A stretch of 64,000 nt of DNA, from positions 3,410,001-3,474,000 of the forward strand of contig NZ_CP170633.1 in the NCBI RefSeq assembly GCF_042932805.1, given 5' to 3'. Below the pieces are notes generated by a model, which was not told the origin of the DNA, ran no database searches, and saw only the letters and a list, made by a program, of their open reading frames with translations. The number at the start of each line of letters is the position of its first letter. Position 1 is the stretch's first letter. Position numbers and translations under genes: made by a program. Origin of the DNA: Ascidiaceihabitans sp029251465. Its GTDB lineage: Bacteria > Pseudomonadota > Alphaproteobacteria > Rhodobacterales > Rhodobacteraceae. Positions 52,628 to 60,851 of this stretch are shown here, piece after piece.

Positions 52628-54100
52628 TTAGGCGAACACAAAGTCATTCGCATCCAGCAGTGACGCGTCACGACTGGCCAGCGTGATTTCAAACCAGTCG
52701 CTGTACGAAATGTCAGTGTGCGCGCCACGCTGCGTGATCGTCAGCTGGTTGATCGAGGTAAAGCCGATGGCCGAAATATCGATAAGGTCTGAATTGAATT
52801 CAAAGCCAAAGATGTAGTCTTTTTCGTTGGCATCTGCCCCGTCGAACACAAAGGTGTCTGACCCGCCGCCACCAAACATACGGTCGGATCCGTCACCGCC
52901 GCGCAGGGTGTCATTGCCAGAATTGCCGATCAATGTGTCGTTGCCATAGCCGCCTTCGACCAAGTCATCGTCATTGCCGCCAATCAGATAGTCGTTGCCT
53001 TCGCCGCCGTAGATTGTGTCATTGCCATTGTTGCCAGACACGCGGTCATGGCTGGTCGCATTGCCAGAATACGGGTTCGCGTCGATATCGCCGTACAGCA
53101 GATCGGCACCATCGCCGCCCACGACGAAATCGTCGTCGTTGCCGCCGAGAATTGTGTCGTTGCCGCCGCTGCCGAACAGTCGATCCGTGCCGTTGCCGCC
53201 ATCAAGATAATCGTCGTCTGCGCCGCCAAACAGGCTGTCGTCATCATCGCCGCCATACAGGGTATCTTCGCCTGCGCCGCCATACAGGCTGTCGTCGCCT
53301 TTGGCACCCGTTATGGTATCGCTACCACCGCCAGAGAACACTTTGTCGTTGCCTTCACGCCCGATCACTTCGTCGTCGCCGGCATAGGTAAAGATCAGGT
53401 TGTCTTGATCCGTGGCCAAAACGACTTCGGCTTGGTTGGAGGATTTGATCGTGATGAGGTCGTTGGCATCAACGGAAACGCGCCAGTTGTCGATTTGATC
53501 GGCCGTGCCATAAATGTGCTGCATGGCTTGGATGTCAAAGATCCCCAGTTCGGTCACGTAAGGATTTTCGATGTTGTAAGTCATGACAGTGTTGGCTTGG
53601 GTATCAAGCGTCGGGTCCAGCGTTAAGTCGCCTTCGTGCGGGTGTTGCAAGCCCATGGCGTGGCCCAGTTCGTGCAGGTTCACTTGGTATCCGTAGTCGC
53701 CTTCGCCCATGTTTTGATAAGCGTTCACAAAGTTACCGTTGCCGGTCGGATTGTCACCGTATGTTGTCGAGAACGGAATATTCGCCCAGCCACCAACGCC
53801 TGATACTTCGGCACCAAAGACGTTGATCATGGACGATCCTTGGACCTCGACGAATTTGACGCCTGCGACTTCTTCGTATTTGGCAATGACTTCGCGGAAC
53901 AACGTGCGCTGCGTTTCCGAATAGGACCAGTAGGACGTCGCCCCGTATGGGTCGTAGTCCTCTAATGACTGCAGATCAGCTAAATCTGTAAAACTGTAGG
54001 TAACAATTGTCTGCGTTCCGACATCAGCCTGTGCATTCCAGCGGCCCGGCGCATAGGATGGGTAGTAAAGTAGTGCAGTATAATCTGTTACAACGGTCAT
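52628..54100 (-). CDS. Serralysin-like M10 metalloprotease with RTX repeats
   Basis: 490 residues from the ATG at 54100 (GAGGA upstream); an ATG seven codons earlier overlaps this site. No N-terminal signal peptide is present, consistent with type I secretion. The catalytic zinc motif HELGHAMGLQHP is at residues 143-154 with the serralysin Met-turn VMTYN at 172-176. From about residue 240 to 400 there are repeats of the RTX type (GGxGxDxLxGG, e.g. GGAGEDTLYGGDDDDSLFGG). The C-terminal domain contains the secretion signal. No T1SS or inhibitor gene is adjacent. Confidence 0.93.
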   Translation of the reverse strand: MTVVTDYTALLYYPSYAPGRWNAQADVGTQTIVTYSFTDLADLQSLEDYDPYGATSYWSYSETQRTLFREVIAKYEEVAGVKFVEVQGSSMINVFGAEVSGVGGWANIPFSTTYGDNPTGNGNFVNAYQNMGEGDYGYQVNLHELGHAMGLQHPHEGDLTLDPTLDTQANTVMTYNIENPYVTELGIFDIQAMQHIYGTADQIDNWRVSVDANDLITIKSSNQAEVVLATDQDNLIFTYAGDDEVIGREGNDKVFSGGGSDTITGAKGDDSLYGGAGEDTLYGGDDDDSLFGGADDDYLDGGNGTDRLFGSGGNDTILGGNDDDFVVGGDGADLLYGDIDANPYSGNATSHDRVSGNNGNDTIYGGEGNDYLIGGNDDDLVEGGYGNDTLIGNSGNDTLRGGDGSDRMFGGGGSDTFVFDGADANEKDYIFGFEFNSDLIDISAIGFTSINQLTITQRGAHTDISYSDWFEITLASRDASLLDANDFVFA

Positions 54101-54365
54101 TTCATTTTCCTCAAAAAACACATGGTTGTAAGTAACCTATTTACTAAATGTGGCTACGTTAGGTTCAATTAAGCACGTTTCGTAAACAGTTTGGTTAAGA
54201 TTTCGCAACAATATTGGATGCCTGACTGTTGCAGATTTTGACTCAATACAGTCAACCTTGCCACATTATACGTAATTTGCCGCCTAATGGCCCCAGTTTA
54301 GTACGTTTCCTGCCGTGCTGCGCGGGCAAGCTCATCTCGAACAACAAACGAATTGGAGCAAAACA

Positions 54366-54578
54366 ATGTCTATTACCGTGAACCAAGACGCTTTCATCAC
54401 AGCACAAGTGGTCGAGCTGGTCGCAACTGAACGTAACAAAGCGCTGTCAACCCGCGAATGGAAACACCGTCTGGCCGGGTTTGGCTATGGCATCCGCGAA
54501 ACAGACGCCGGTCAGGTTATCGAAACTTTGCCGCATCACTTGGAAGTTTGCGCATTGCCTGCTGAACTGAGCGTCTGA
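54366..54578 (+). CDS. Conserved small protein of unknown function
   Basis: 70 residues from the ATG at 54366, after GGAGCAAAAC. It is largely polar with one hydrophobic stretch (FITAQVVELVA), and then STREWKHRLAGFGYGIRETD followed by AGQVIETLPHHLEVC. A winged-helix or similar DNA-binding fold is possible from the pattern W-K-x-R-L-A-G-F-G-Y, but not established. The strong ribosome site and intact frame support it as a real gene. No neighbour is on the same strand nearby. Confidence 0.72.
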   Translation: MSITVNQDAFITAQVVELVATERNKALSTREWKHRLAGFGYGIRETDAGQVIETLPHHLEVCALPAELSV

Positions 54579-54626
54579 GCAGCACGGTTCTGCACTTCAC
54601 TCAGCCTCACAGGCAAAACGCGATTT

Positions 54627-55469
54627 TTAGCGGCCCGGAATTTCCTTGCGCATCTCGCCGACTTCCCAGTTGTCGATAAGGTCCATCGCCTCTTGGGCGG
54701 TGTCAACAAAGCGGAACAGATCCAGATCTTCGGCAGAAATCGTGCCTGCATCAGCCAGCACATCCCAGTTGATGATGCCGTCCCAAAACTTTTTGCCAAA
54801 CAGCAAAAACGGCACGCGCTGCATGCGACCGGTTTGAATGAGCGTTAAGGCCTCAAACAATTCATCCAGCGTCCCAAAGCCGCCGGGAAATACGGTAATC
54901 GCCTTGGCACGCATCAGGAAATGCATTTTGCGGATCGCAAAGTAGTGAAAGTTGAAACACAAATCCGGCGTCACGTAAGCATTCGGTGCCTGTTCGAACG
55001 GCAGCACGATGTTCAGCCCAATTGACGCACCACCCGCTTCGACAGCGCCGCGGTTTCCCGCCTCCATCACGCCGGGGCCACCACCCGTCACGATGACGTC
55101 TTCAGTGCCGCCACTTTCCATAGATTTCAGCGTCATAAGACGCGCAAATTCACGCGCCTCGTCGTAGAAAACTGACAGGTCAGCCAGTGTTTTGGTGCGG
55201 GCAGTTTCCTTTTTGGCAGGTTCAGGAATACGGGCACCGCCAAACATCACAATCGTGCTTTGAATTCCTGCTTCGTCCAGCAGCATTTCGGGCTTGAGCA
55301 ATTCCAACTGCAAGCGCACCGGACGCAGTTCGTCGCGACACATGAAATCATCATCCGCAAAGGCCAAGGCATAAGCCGGTGCGCGCGTTTGCGGCGTATC
55401 GGGAACCCCTTTGGCTGCTGTGCGATCGGTATGTGCATCGCGAAACGGATGTGCTTGTTTTTTGCTCAT
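54627..55469 (-). CDS. LOG family protein (TIGR00730-like Rossmann-fold protein)
   Basis: 280 residues from the ATG at 55469; the frame is open to 55571 but that part is unlike the family, and GAGGACGACAGTA precedes the preferred start. The family motif pair is TGGGPGVMEAGNRGAVEAGG (residues about 152-171) and VFPGGFGTLDELFEALTLIQ (about 218-237), the PGGxGTxxE phosphoribohydrolase signature of LOG proteins. Cytokinin-activating 5'-monophosphate phosphoribohydrolase activity is known for relatives; the length of 280 residues suggests the bacterial long form of uncertain substrate. Confidence 0.9.
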   Translation of the reverse strand: MSKKQAHPFRDAHTDRTAAKGVPDTPQTRAPAYALAFADDDFMCRDELRPVRLQLELLKPEMLLDEAGIQSTIVMFGGARIPEPAKKETARTKTLADLSVFYDEAREFARLMTLKSMESGGTEDVIVTGGGPGVMEAGNRGAVEAGGASIGLNIVLPFEQAPNAYVTPDLCFNFHYFAIRKMHFLMRAKAITVFPGGFGTLDELFEALTLIQTGRMQRVPFLLFGKKFWDGIINWDVLADAGTISAEDLDLFRFVDTAQEAMDLIDNWEVGEMRKEIPGR

Positions 55470-55592
55470 TACTGTCGTCCTCATTATGTTTGGACACAGG
55501 CGTAACCTGCGCTGACTGCCTTGCCCAGATATGATTGCACAAACGCACAGTTTGTTGTCTAAGCGCGCCAACAGTTTTTGAGGGGAAATACG

Positions 55593-56420
55593 ATGTCAAA
55601 CGCACAGCTTGAAACCGCAATCGAAGCCGCATGGGACGCACGTGACACGATCACGCCTGCAACAACCGGCGAAACACGTGACGCGATCATGGACACGTTG
55701 AACGCGCTGGACGGCGGCGGTTTGCGCGTTGCCGAACGTCAGGAAAATGGCGATTGGCACGTAAACCAGTGGGCCAAAAAGGCCGTGTTGTTGGGTTTCC
55801 GCCTCAAGGATATGGAAATGCAATCCGGTGGCCCGCAAGGCGTCAGCTGGTTCGACAAAGTCGACAGCAAATTCCACGGTTGGGGCGAAAACGAATGGAC
55901 CGCTGCGGGTTTCCGCGCAGTCCCAGGTGCCATCGCTCGCAAATCCGCCTACATCGCGCCCGGTGTTGTGTTGATGCCATCGTTTGTGAACTTGGGTGCA
56001 TACGTCGACACAGGCACCATGGTTGATACGTGGGCCTCTGTTGGATCTTGCGCGCAGATCGGTAAAAACGTGCATCTGTCTGGCGGCGTCGGCATTGGCG
56101 GCGTTTTGGAACCCATGCAAGCAGGGCCGACAATCATCGAAGACGGGTGTTTCATCGGCGCGCGTTCCGAAGTCGTTGAAGGCGTGATCGTGCGCGAAGG
56201 TGCCGTGTTGGGCATGGGCGTGTACATCGGCCAGTCGACCAAAATCGTCGACCGCGAAACCGGCGAAGTGTCTTACGGCGAAGTTCCAGCAGGGTCGGTT
56301 GTTGTCTCAGGCACGATGCCATCCAAGAACGGTGTGAACCTGTATTGCGCCGTCATCGTAAAACGGGTTGATGCAAAAACGCGCTCAAAAACTTCGATCA
56401 ACGAGCTGTTGCGTGACTGA
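55593..56420 (+). CDS. dapD: 2,3,4,5-tetrahydropyridine-2,6-dicarboxylate N-succinyltransferase
   Basis: 275 residues from the ATG at 55593, after GAGGGGAAATACG. The C-terminal half is a left-handed beta-helix of hexapeptide repeats (VVLMPSFVNLGAYVDTGTMV, GVGIGGVLEPMQAGPTIIED), and DRETGEVSYGEVPAGSVVVS near the end is DapD-specific. It makes N-succinyl-2-amino-6-ketopimelate for lysine and meso-diaminopimelate. The partner dapE is about 4.4 kb downstream, with the Hint-channel operon in between. Confidence 0.97.
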   Translation: MSNAQLETAIEAAWDARDTITPATTGETRDAIMDTLNALDGGGLRVAERQENGDWHVNQWAKKAVLLGFRLKDMEMQSGGPQGVSWFDKVDSKFHGWGENEWTAAGFRAVPGAIARKSAYIAPGVVLMPSFVNLGAYVDTGTMVDTWASVGSCAQIGKNVHLSGGVGIGGVLEPMQAGPTIIEDGCFIGARSEVVEGVIVREGAVLGMGVYIGQSTKIVDRETGEVSYGEVPAGSVVVSGTMPSKNGVNLYCAVIVKRVDAKTRSKTSINELLRD

Positions 56421-56763
56421 TACGCCCCAAAATACGCCTAAGCCCAAAAAACCGTCCCGCCAGCAGGTCTATACCCTGCTGGTCGAAATTGGCCGCAAGG
56501 ACGGTGATGGCTTGCCACCCAAGGCGACGGGTGCTGCGTTAATGTGTTTTGCCAGCGGCATCGACGAGGCTGAGGCCGTGCGCGAAACAGTTGCGATCCT
56601 GAAACAGGCGGACACTGCGCCGCTGGACGTGACAGGTTACGGCACTTTGGCTGAACGCGAAGCAGAAGGTCACGAGATCGACGACGAAGAACGCGATCTG
56701 ATGCAGCGCGCATTGGACGAGAATTCGGTGATCATCGCGCAGATGACCCCGTTTTTTGACTGA
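56413..56763 (+). CDS. Conserved protein of unknown function coupled to dapD
   Basis: 116 residues from a GTG at 56413, overlapping the dapD stop by eight bases. An ATG upstream at 56368 lies inside dapD and gives a non-family leader. The sequence has a basic Pro/Lys N-terminus (TPKPKKPSRQQVYTLLVEIG), an apparent helical middle, and an acidic stretch HEIDDEERDLMQRALDENSV. No domain is recognised. Coupling to dapD suggests a related or regulatory role, but there is no further evidence. Confidence 0.78.
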   Translation: MTDTPQNTPKPKKPSRQQVYTLLVEIGRKDGDGLPPKATGAALMCFASGIDEAEAVRETVAILKQADTAPLDVTGYGTLAEREAEGHEIDDEERDLMQRALDENSVIIAQMTPFFD

Positions 56764-56766
56764 CGC

Positions 56767-57819
56767 CTAAGGCGATTCACCAAACCATTTACGGTAGAGC
56801 GTCGCGTAGGTTCCGTTTTCACGCAACTTTAGCAATGACTGGTTGATCGGCTCGTTCAACGGGCTGTCCGTGGGCAAGGCAATTCCATAATTTTCCTGCT
56901 GGAAAATCGGACCTGCCAGCTCTGCGATTTTGGCCCCATCCGTGTTCACATAATACGCCAGAATTGGTGAATCAAAGACGACTGCGTCAACTTCTTCTTC
57001 TTCAAATGCCTTCACAAGCGCCTGAAAACCAGTGAACTCTTGGGATCGAATATCGCGGGAATCCAGAAACAATTGCGCTGTGCTGTTGGTGACTGTGCCA
57101 ACGCGTTTCCCGTACAAATCATTCACAGAACCAACCGAGCTTTCGATCGCGCTGACGGTCATTGCCGCTGTGATCCGCGCCACAAAAATGGACACGATGA
57201 AAAGCGACGAGATGACCAGCAACACGCCAAAGATACGACCCATGAACGAGCGCGGCATGCGTTCTTCGAACCCACCGTTTACGACTAAATTCAGAGCCCA
57301 CCAAAACGCGGGAAACACAGCCTTGGACGCGGGTTGATCAAAATATTCTTGTTTGTCGCGCTCAAACAGCCACATCAGCATTCCGCCCAACAGCAACAAA
57401 CCAAACGCCAGCATGATCGCAAAGAACAGATCCCACGATGCCAATGCCCAAATGATCGAAAAATTGGACGCAGATTGGCGCGGGATCATCGTGCGCAAAC
57501 CCGAGGCAAAAATCGGATGGGTAAAGTCCATTTCCAATTCACGTTGCGACGTGATTGAAATGTTGGCGATGGCGACATCGGACGATCCAGATTTGACCGC
57601 TTCTAGCATTTCACTAAAGGTTTCATGGCGGATCAGCTGAAAATCACGGCCTAAATCTTTGGCAACAGCGCGCCACAGTTCGATTGAAAATCCGGTATCA
57701 GAACTGTTTTCTTCCATCGAAAACGGGGCTCTGGTTACGGTGGATACCGTTAAATCTTGGGCAAACGCGGGAATGGCAAGGGCCATTGCGAACATGGCAG
57801 ATGCGATGAATTTGAACAT
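56767..57819 (-). CDS. Glutamate receptor-like ligand-gated ion channel (GluR0 type)
   Basis: 350 residues with architecture S1-M1-pore-M2-S2. A signal peptide (ends AFAQ, residue 21) precedes half of a type 3 solute-binding domain (22-125, with ITSQRELEMDFTHPIF carrying the ligand-binding Arg). Transmembrane helix M1 (about 128-152), a pore loop (FPAFWWALNLVVNGGF, about 169-184) and M2 (about 193-215) follow. The second binding half (220-350) has VFDSPILAYYV with the binding Asp283. The pore has no potassium TVGYG signature. It could be an amino-acid-gated cation channel. It is the last gene of an apparent Hint-Hint-channel operon. Confidence 0.85.
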   Translation of the reverse strand: MFKFIASAMFAMALAIPAFAQDLTVSTVTRAPFSMEENSSDTGFSIELWRAVAKDLGRDFQLIRHETFSEMLEAVKSGSSDVAIANISITSQRELEMDFTHPIFASGLRTMIPRQSASNFSIIWALASWDLFFAIMLAFGLLLLGGMLMWLFERDKQEYFDQPASKAVFPAFWWALNLVVNGGFEERMPRSFMGRIFGVLLVISSLFIVSIFVARITAAMTVSAIESSVGSVNDLYGKRVGTVTNSTAQLFLDSRDIRSQEFTGFQALVKAFEEEEVDAVVFDSPILAYYVNTDGAKIAELAGPIFQQENYGIALPTDSPLNEPINQSLLKLRENGTYATLYRKWFGESP

Positions 57820-57854
57820 GGTGTCAGTCTCGTTTGATCAGTCGGTGGCAGTGC

Positions 57855-58949
57855 TTAGGCCGCGCGATGTGCAGCTAGCGCAATCGCTTCGAACGCTTTG
57901 AGCATAGGAAAGAACGGTTTACCATGCTCTGGCAAGCTATTGCGATCAAGCGGTGCCAAAATACTAGCCTGCAAATCAGCCTCTTTGCGGCGAATGCGTC
58001 CGATATAAAGGCTTTCGAGCGCGGCACCTGCCACCATTAGGCTTTGATGTGCAGGCAGCAAAAGATGGGTGTATGTGACCGTTCCGCCTGTTGGCTCGTA
58101 CCGGGCGGCGTACCCGTTAACCAAGTGGCGCGCAGGGACCAGCACGGATTCCTGACCGAACATATATTCCACATCCGATCCGTGAATGACCAACCGTTGA
58201 TCGGGCGCGGCGATGATATCGCGGCGCAAGCCGAAATAGGGCGCACGTAGGCGAATGGGGGCAAAGCTGCCCAGCGCTGGCACGGTGCGTTGGATACTGT
58301 GCAGAATTGGAACCGCCCCGTCATCGGGCGTAGAAACGGTATCGCCGCGCTGCAAACCGCCGGCAGCCCGCGTGCCCCAGGGGGTCAAAATCGGCGTTGA
58401 GGGGCACAGCGTTGGCATCGGACCAACCGGTTCGATCTTTGTAGACAGGGCGACAAATACGGCGTCTTTTGCCAAGGTGCGTCCGCCTTTAGCAAGCATC
58501 ACGTCATGCAAATCTTGGGTAAAAAGTGGCTTTGGATTAACGATATTGACCGACGTAACGGTGGAATCTTCGGGCCGTTCAAGCGACAATCGACCCCATC
58601 CGCGCGGCGCATCCCATGCGTATGTGATACGCACGATGTCAGCACGCCCCGTGCCTTTCCAGCGCAGGGCCGCATGTTTGACGTCATCACCATGTTCATG
58701 GACCAGCGCGATACCACCGCCGGGTATAGCCTGGATCGACAAGCTGCGCGCCCAAGGAAAATCACGTTGGTAGCCGAACAGAACCTGCGGTTTTCCGTTC
58801 GGGCTCATTCGCGTTTCAAGCATGATTGTCCCGCGCACCATCAAGCTGGACGGGTCGACCGTCAGCTGTGGTTCAGCCTGACGATCCACGCCCAATCCAT
58901 GGGGCGAAAACCGTCCCTCAAGATGATCAGCAGAAGCGATCCACGTCAT
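57855..58949 (-). CDS. Hint domain protein (diverged Hint_2)
   Basis: 364 residues. Residues about 30-140 look like a beta-sandwich (VRGTIMLETRMSPNGKPQVL). A Hint-type domain follows from about 180: LCPSTPILTPWGTRAAGGLQ has Cys182, and PIRLRAPYFGLRRDIIAAPD with QRLVIHGSDVEYMFGQESV matches the Hint block, but the usual SPEHRV is here APDQRL, so the conserved His is Gln. The Hint activity may thus be degenerate. No signal peptide. It is six bases after the other Hint gene and 35 bases before the channel gene, same strand. Confidence 0.8.
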   Translation of the reverse strand: MTWIASADHLEGRFSPHGLGVDRQAEPQLTVDPSSLMVRGTIMLETRMSPNGKPQVLFGYQRDFPWARSLSIQAIPGGGIALVHEHGDDVKHAALRWKGTGRADIVRITYAWDAPRGWGRLSLERPEDSTVTSVNIVNPKPLFTQDLHDVMLAKGGRTLAKDAVFVALSTKIEPVGPMPTLCPSTPILTPWGTRAAGGLQRGDTVSTPDDGAVPILHSIQRTVPALGSFAPIRLRAPYFGLRRDIIAAPDQRLVIHGSDVEYMFGQESVLVPARHLVNGYAARYEPTGGTVTYTHLLLPAHQSLMVAGAALESLYIGRIRRKEADLQASILAPLDRNSLPEHGKPFFPMLKAFEAIALAAHRAA

Positions 58950-58955
58950 GTCGCG

Positions 58956-60587
58956 TTACGCCGCGTCTTGGGTTTTGCGAAGCAGCTTGGCCTCGAAATG
59001 TTTAAGCACACGTCGCGCTGCGGGGCTGTATCCCAACCCAGTATCAGGATCTATTTCGGGGAAAAGCGTGCAAATTTCGTCGACAATCGCGCGCTCGAAA
59101 CTTTTGGTGGTTTGCGGGCCGGGCAGAAAGCTTTCGGTGGCAAGCCCTTCGGAATAGACAACTTGGTGGCGATCAAACATCAGGTGCACATAGGTCACCT
59201 GCCCACCCACACGTCGGGTGACGGACCGGTCATTTACCAAGTCTTTGGCAGCGACAAGCACCTCTTGTTCGCCAAACAACAGCTCGGCCACGCTGTCACG
59301 GATCAACACGCGGTGTTCTGGTGACACCAACAATTCGTCGTGCTGGCCAAAAGTGTTGGCGCGAATTCGGATCGGGGCAAAGTTGTCTTGGGCCGGAACC
59401 GTACGCGACCCCATCCAGCGCAAGGGTTGTGGCCCGTCGTCTTTGGTCACGACCATGTCACCCAAGCACAAGGTTTCCACCGGTCGTTGCCCGTCAGGGG
59501 TCGCAATCAGCGTGCCCGCAACAAAGCAAGGGATCGAACTGACGTTAACCACGCCAATGTCAGTGTCAGTGCCGTTGTCGATGGTGTAAGTGAAATTGAA
59601 ATCTTCGGTATCGCCGTCACCCACCAGATTAATCGAACCATCAGCGTTCAACATGATGGTTTGACCGGTGTTCAGCGTGACTGGCACACCAACCGTTACT
59701 GGCACGCCGTTCAGGTGCGTGATGGTCAGTGTACCGCCGCCCAAATTGAGATCATTGGAAAGTACATCATGATCCTTGGACCCATTGGGATCAAGGTGCG
59801 TGTCATCAGCAAACGCGATGACTTGCGATTGCACAGAATTCCCTGCGATCAGCAGGCTGGAATCATAGTTACTGTCCGACACGTCCGCGATTGCGATGCG
59901 GATCGAATTGGTCTCACTTTCATTGACAGGAATCGTCAAGGTCATGGTGACGGTAAAACCATCCATTTCCGTATTGTAGTCGCTGTTGGAGTTGCTGATG
60001 TATAGGTTTTCGTTGTTCGTCGAGTTGATGTTGCCAGGGTCAGTTTCGCCATCGCCCACTTGCATTTCGACGTAGCTACCGTTGATCCAAACACCGACGA
60101 AATCTTGATAGACTGAGTTTTGAAATTCTGGATATTCTTCGGACGAGAAAACAAACTGCATTGTGATGAAGTCGCCATCGGGGATGAAATCCACATCCAA
60201 AACTGCAGCGTCATAGGTGTTTGTACCCGCCGCTGAGTTGAATTGGCCGAAATTGTTTATGCCGCTTGTGTTGGTCGATGTGTTGGTGCTTTGGTTTGCC
60301 TGTTGGCCGCCATTGCCGTTGCCGTTACCGTTATTGCCATTCCCATTGCCGTTGCCGCTGCCACCGCTATTTGTGAAATCCTCGGCATCGCCTGTCGACA
60401 AAATGACGCCTGTATCGCCCGGCGTGACGCCCGGTGAAACGGTGTCGCCGTTGGTGTAAATTCCCGATGAATCATTATCACCGTAGAACGTCGCGCCGGT
60501 CACTTCGACACCGTTGCCAAAGATATTTTCCGCCATTTGCGTTGCCGTAGCGGTCGTATCGATGGGAAGTTCTGATGCTGCTACCAT
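58956..60587 (-). CDS. Secreted protein with choice-of-anchor L domain and Hint domain
   Basis: 543 residues. The N-terminus (about 20-250) matches the choice-of-anchor L domain (NIFGNGVEVTGATFYGDNDS, then VFSSEEYPEFQNSVYQDFVG), interrupted by a Gly/Asn-rich run near residues 73-95. Residues about 255-350 form an immunoglobulin/cadherin-like linker (DVLSNDLNLGGGTLTITHLN). The Hint domain runs from Cys354 (CFVAGTLIATPDGQRPVETL) to about 480, with His425 in SPEHRVLI. No N-terminal signal peptide; type I-like secretion is plausible. It heads the three-gene minus-strand unit. Confidence 0.85.
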   Translation of the reverse strand: MVAASELPIDTTATATQMAENIFGNGVEVTGATFYGDNDSSGIYTNGDTVSPGVTPGDTGVILSTGDAEDFTNSGGSGNGNGNGNNGNGNGNGGQQANQSTNTSTNTSGINNFGQFNSAAGTNTYDAAVLDVDFIPDGDFITMQFVFSSEEYPEFQNSVYQDFVGVWINGSYVEMQVGDGETDPGNINSTNNENLYISNSNSDYNTEMDGFTVTMTLTIPVNESETNSIRIAIADVSDSNYDSSLLIAGNSVQSQVIAFADDTHLDPNGSKDHDVLSNDLNLGGGTLTITHLNGVPVTVGVPVTLNTGQTIMLNADGSINLVGDGDTEDFNFTYTIDNGTDTDIGVVNVSSIPCFVAGTLIATPDGQRPVETLCLGDMVVTKDDGPQPLRWMGSRTVPAQDNFAPIRIRANTFGQHDELLVSPEHRVLIRDSVAELLFGEQEVLVAAKDLVNDRSVTRRVGGQVTYVHLMFDRHQVVYSEGLATESFLPGPQTTKSFERAIVDEICTLFPEIDPDTGLGYSPAARRVLKHFEAKLLRKTQDAA

Positions 60588-60728
60588 GTGCCTCTGCCCT
60601 TGTCTTTTGAGGACAGATCACACGCGCAGCCACACGGGTTTACCCCGCGTTTTCAAACGTACATCGTTGGTACGAATTGCCGTTCATTGACGGCGTATTG
60701 CTCGAATGCCCTGCCTCGGGTCATATTA

Positions 60729-60743
60729 TTAACACGACGTTAA
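60729..60743. promoter_or_regulatory. Perfect CtrA consensus site upstream of the Hint operon and dapE
   Basis: TTAA (60729-60732), seven bases, TTAA (60740-60743): an exact TTAA-N7-TTAA match. It lies 142 bp before the Hint operon start (60587, minus) and 109 bp before dapE (60852, plus), in a 264-bp gap. The Hint gene, as a cell-surface function, is the more likely target. Binding is inferred from consensus only. Confidence 0.5.
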
Positions 60744-60851
60744 CACGGTTTACGCGCATTTGTTAATGGTTTTGCACGTCTTAGCCCTTGGCATCGCGCC
60801 ATTTTCGCCACATTCCTGTAGACGACATCCCAAACCGCTTAGGAGCACACA

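Noticed and set aside
52860..53340. DNA tandem repeat or CRISPR-like array
   Set aside because: The periodic sequence encodes RTX calcium-binding repeats of the serralysin-like protease; there are no conserved repeats with unique spacers.
60290..60370. Simple-sequence DNA repeat as a separate element
   Set aside because: It encodes the Gly/Asn-rich run inside the choice-of-anchor L/Hint protein in frame.
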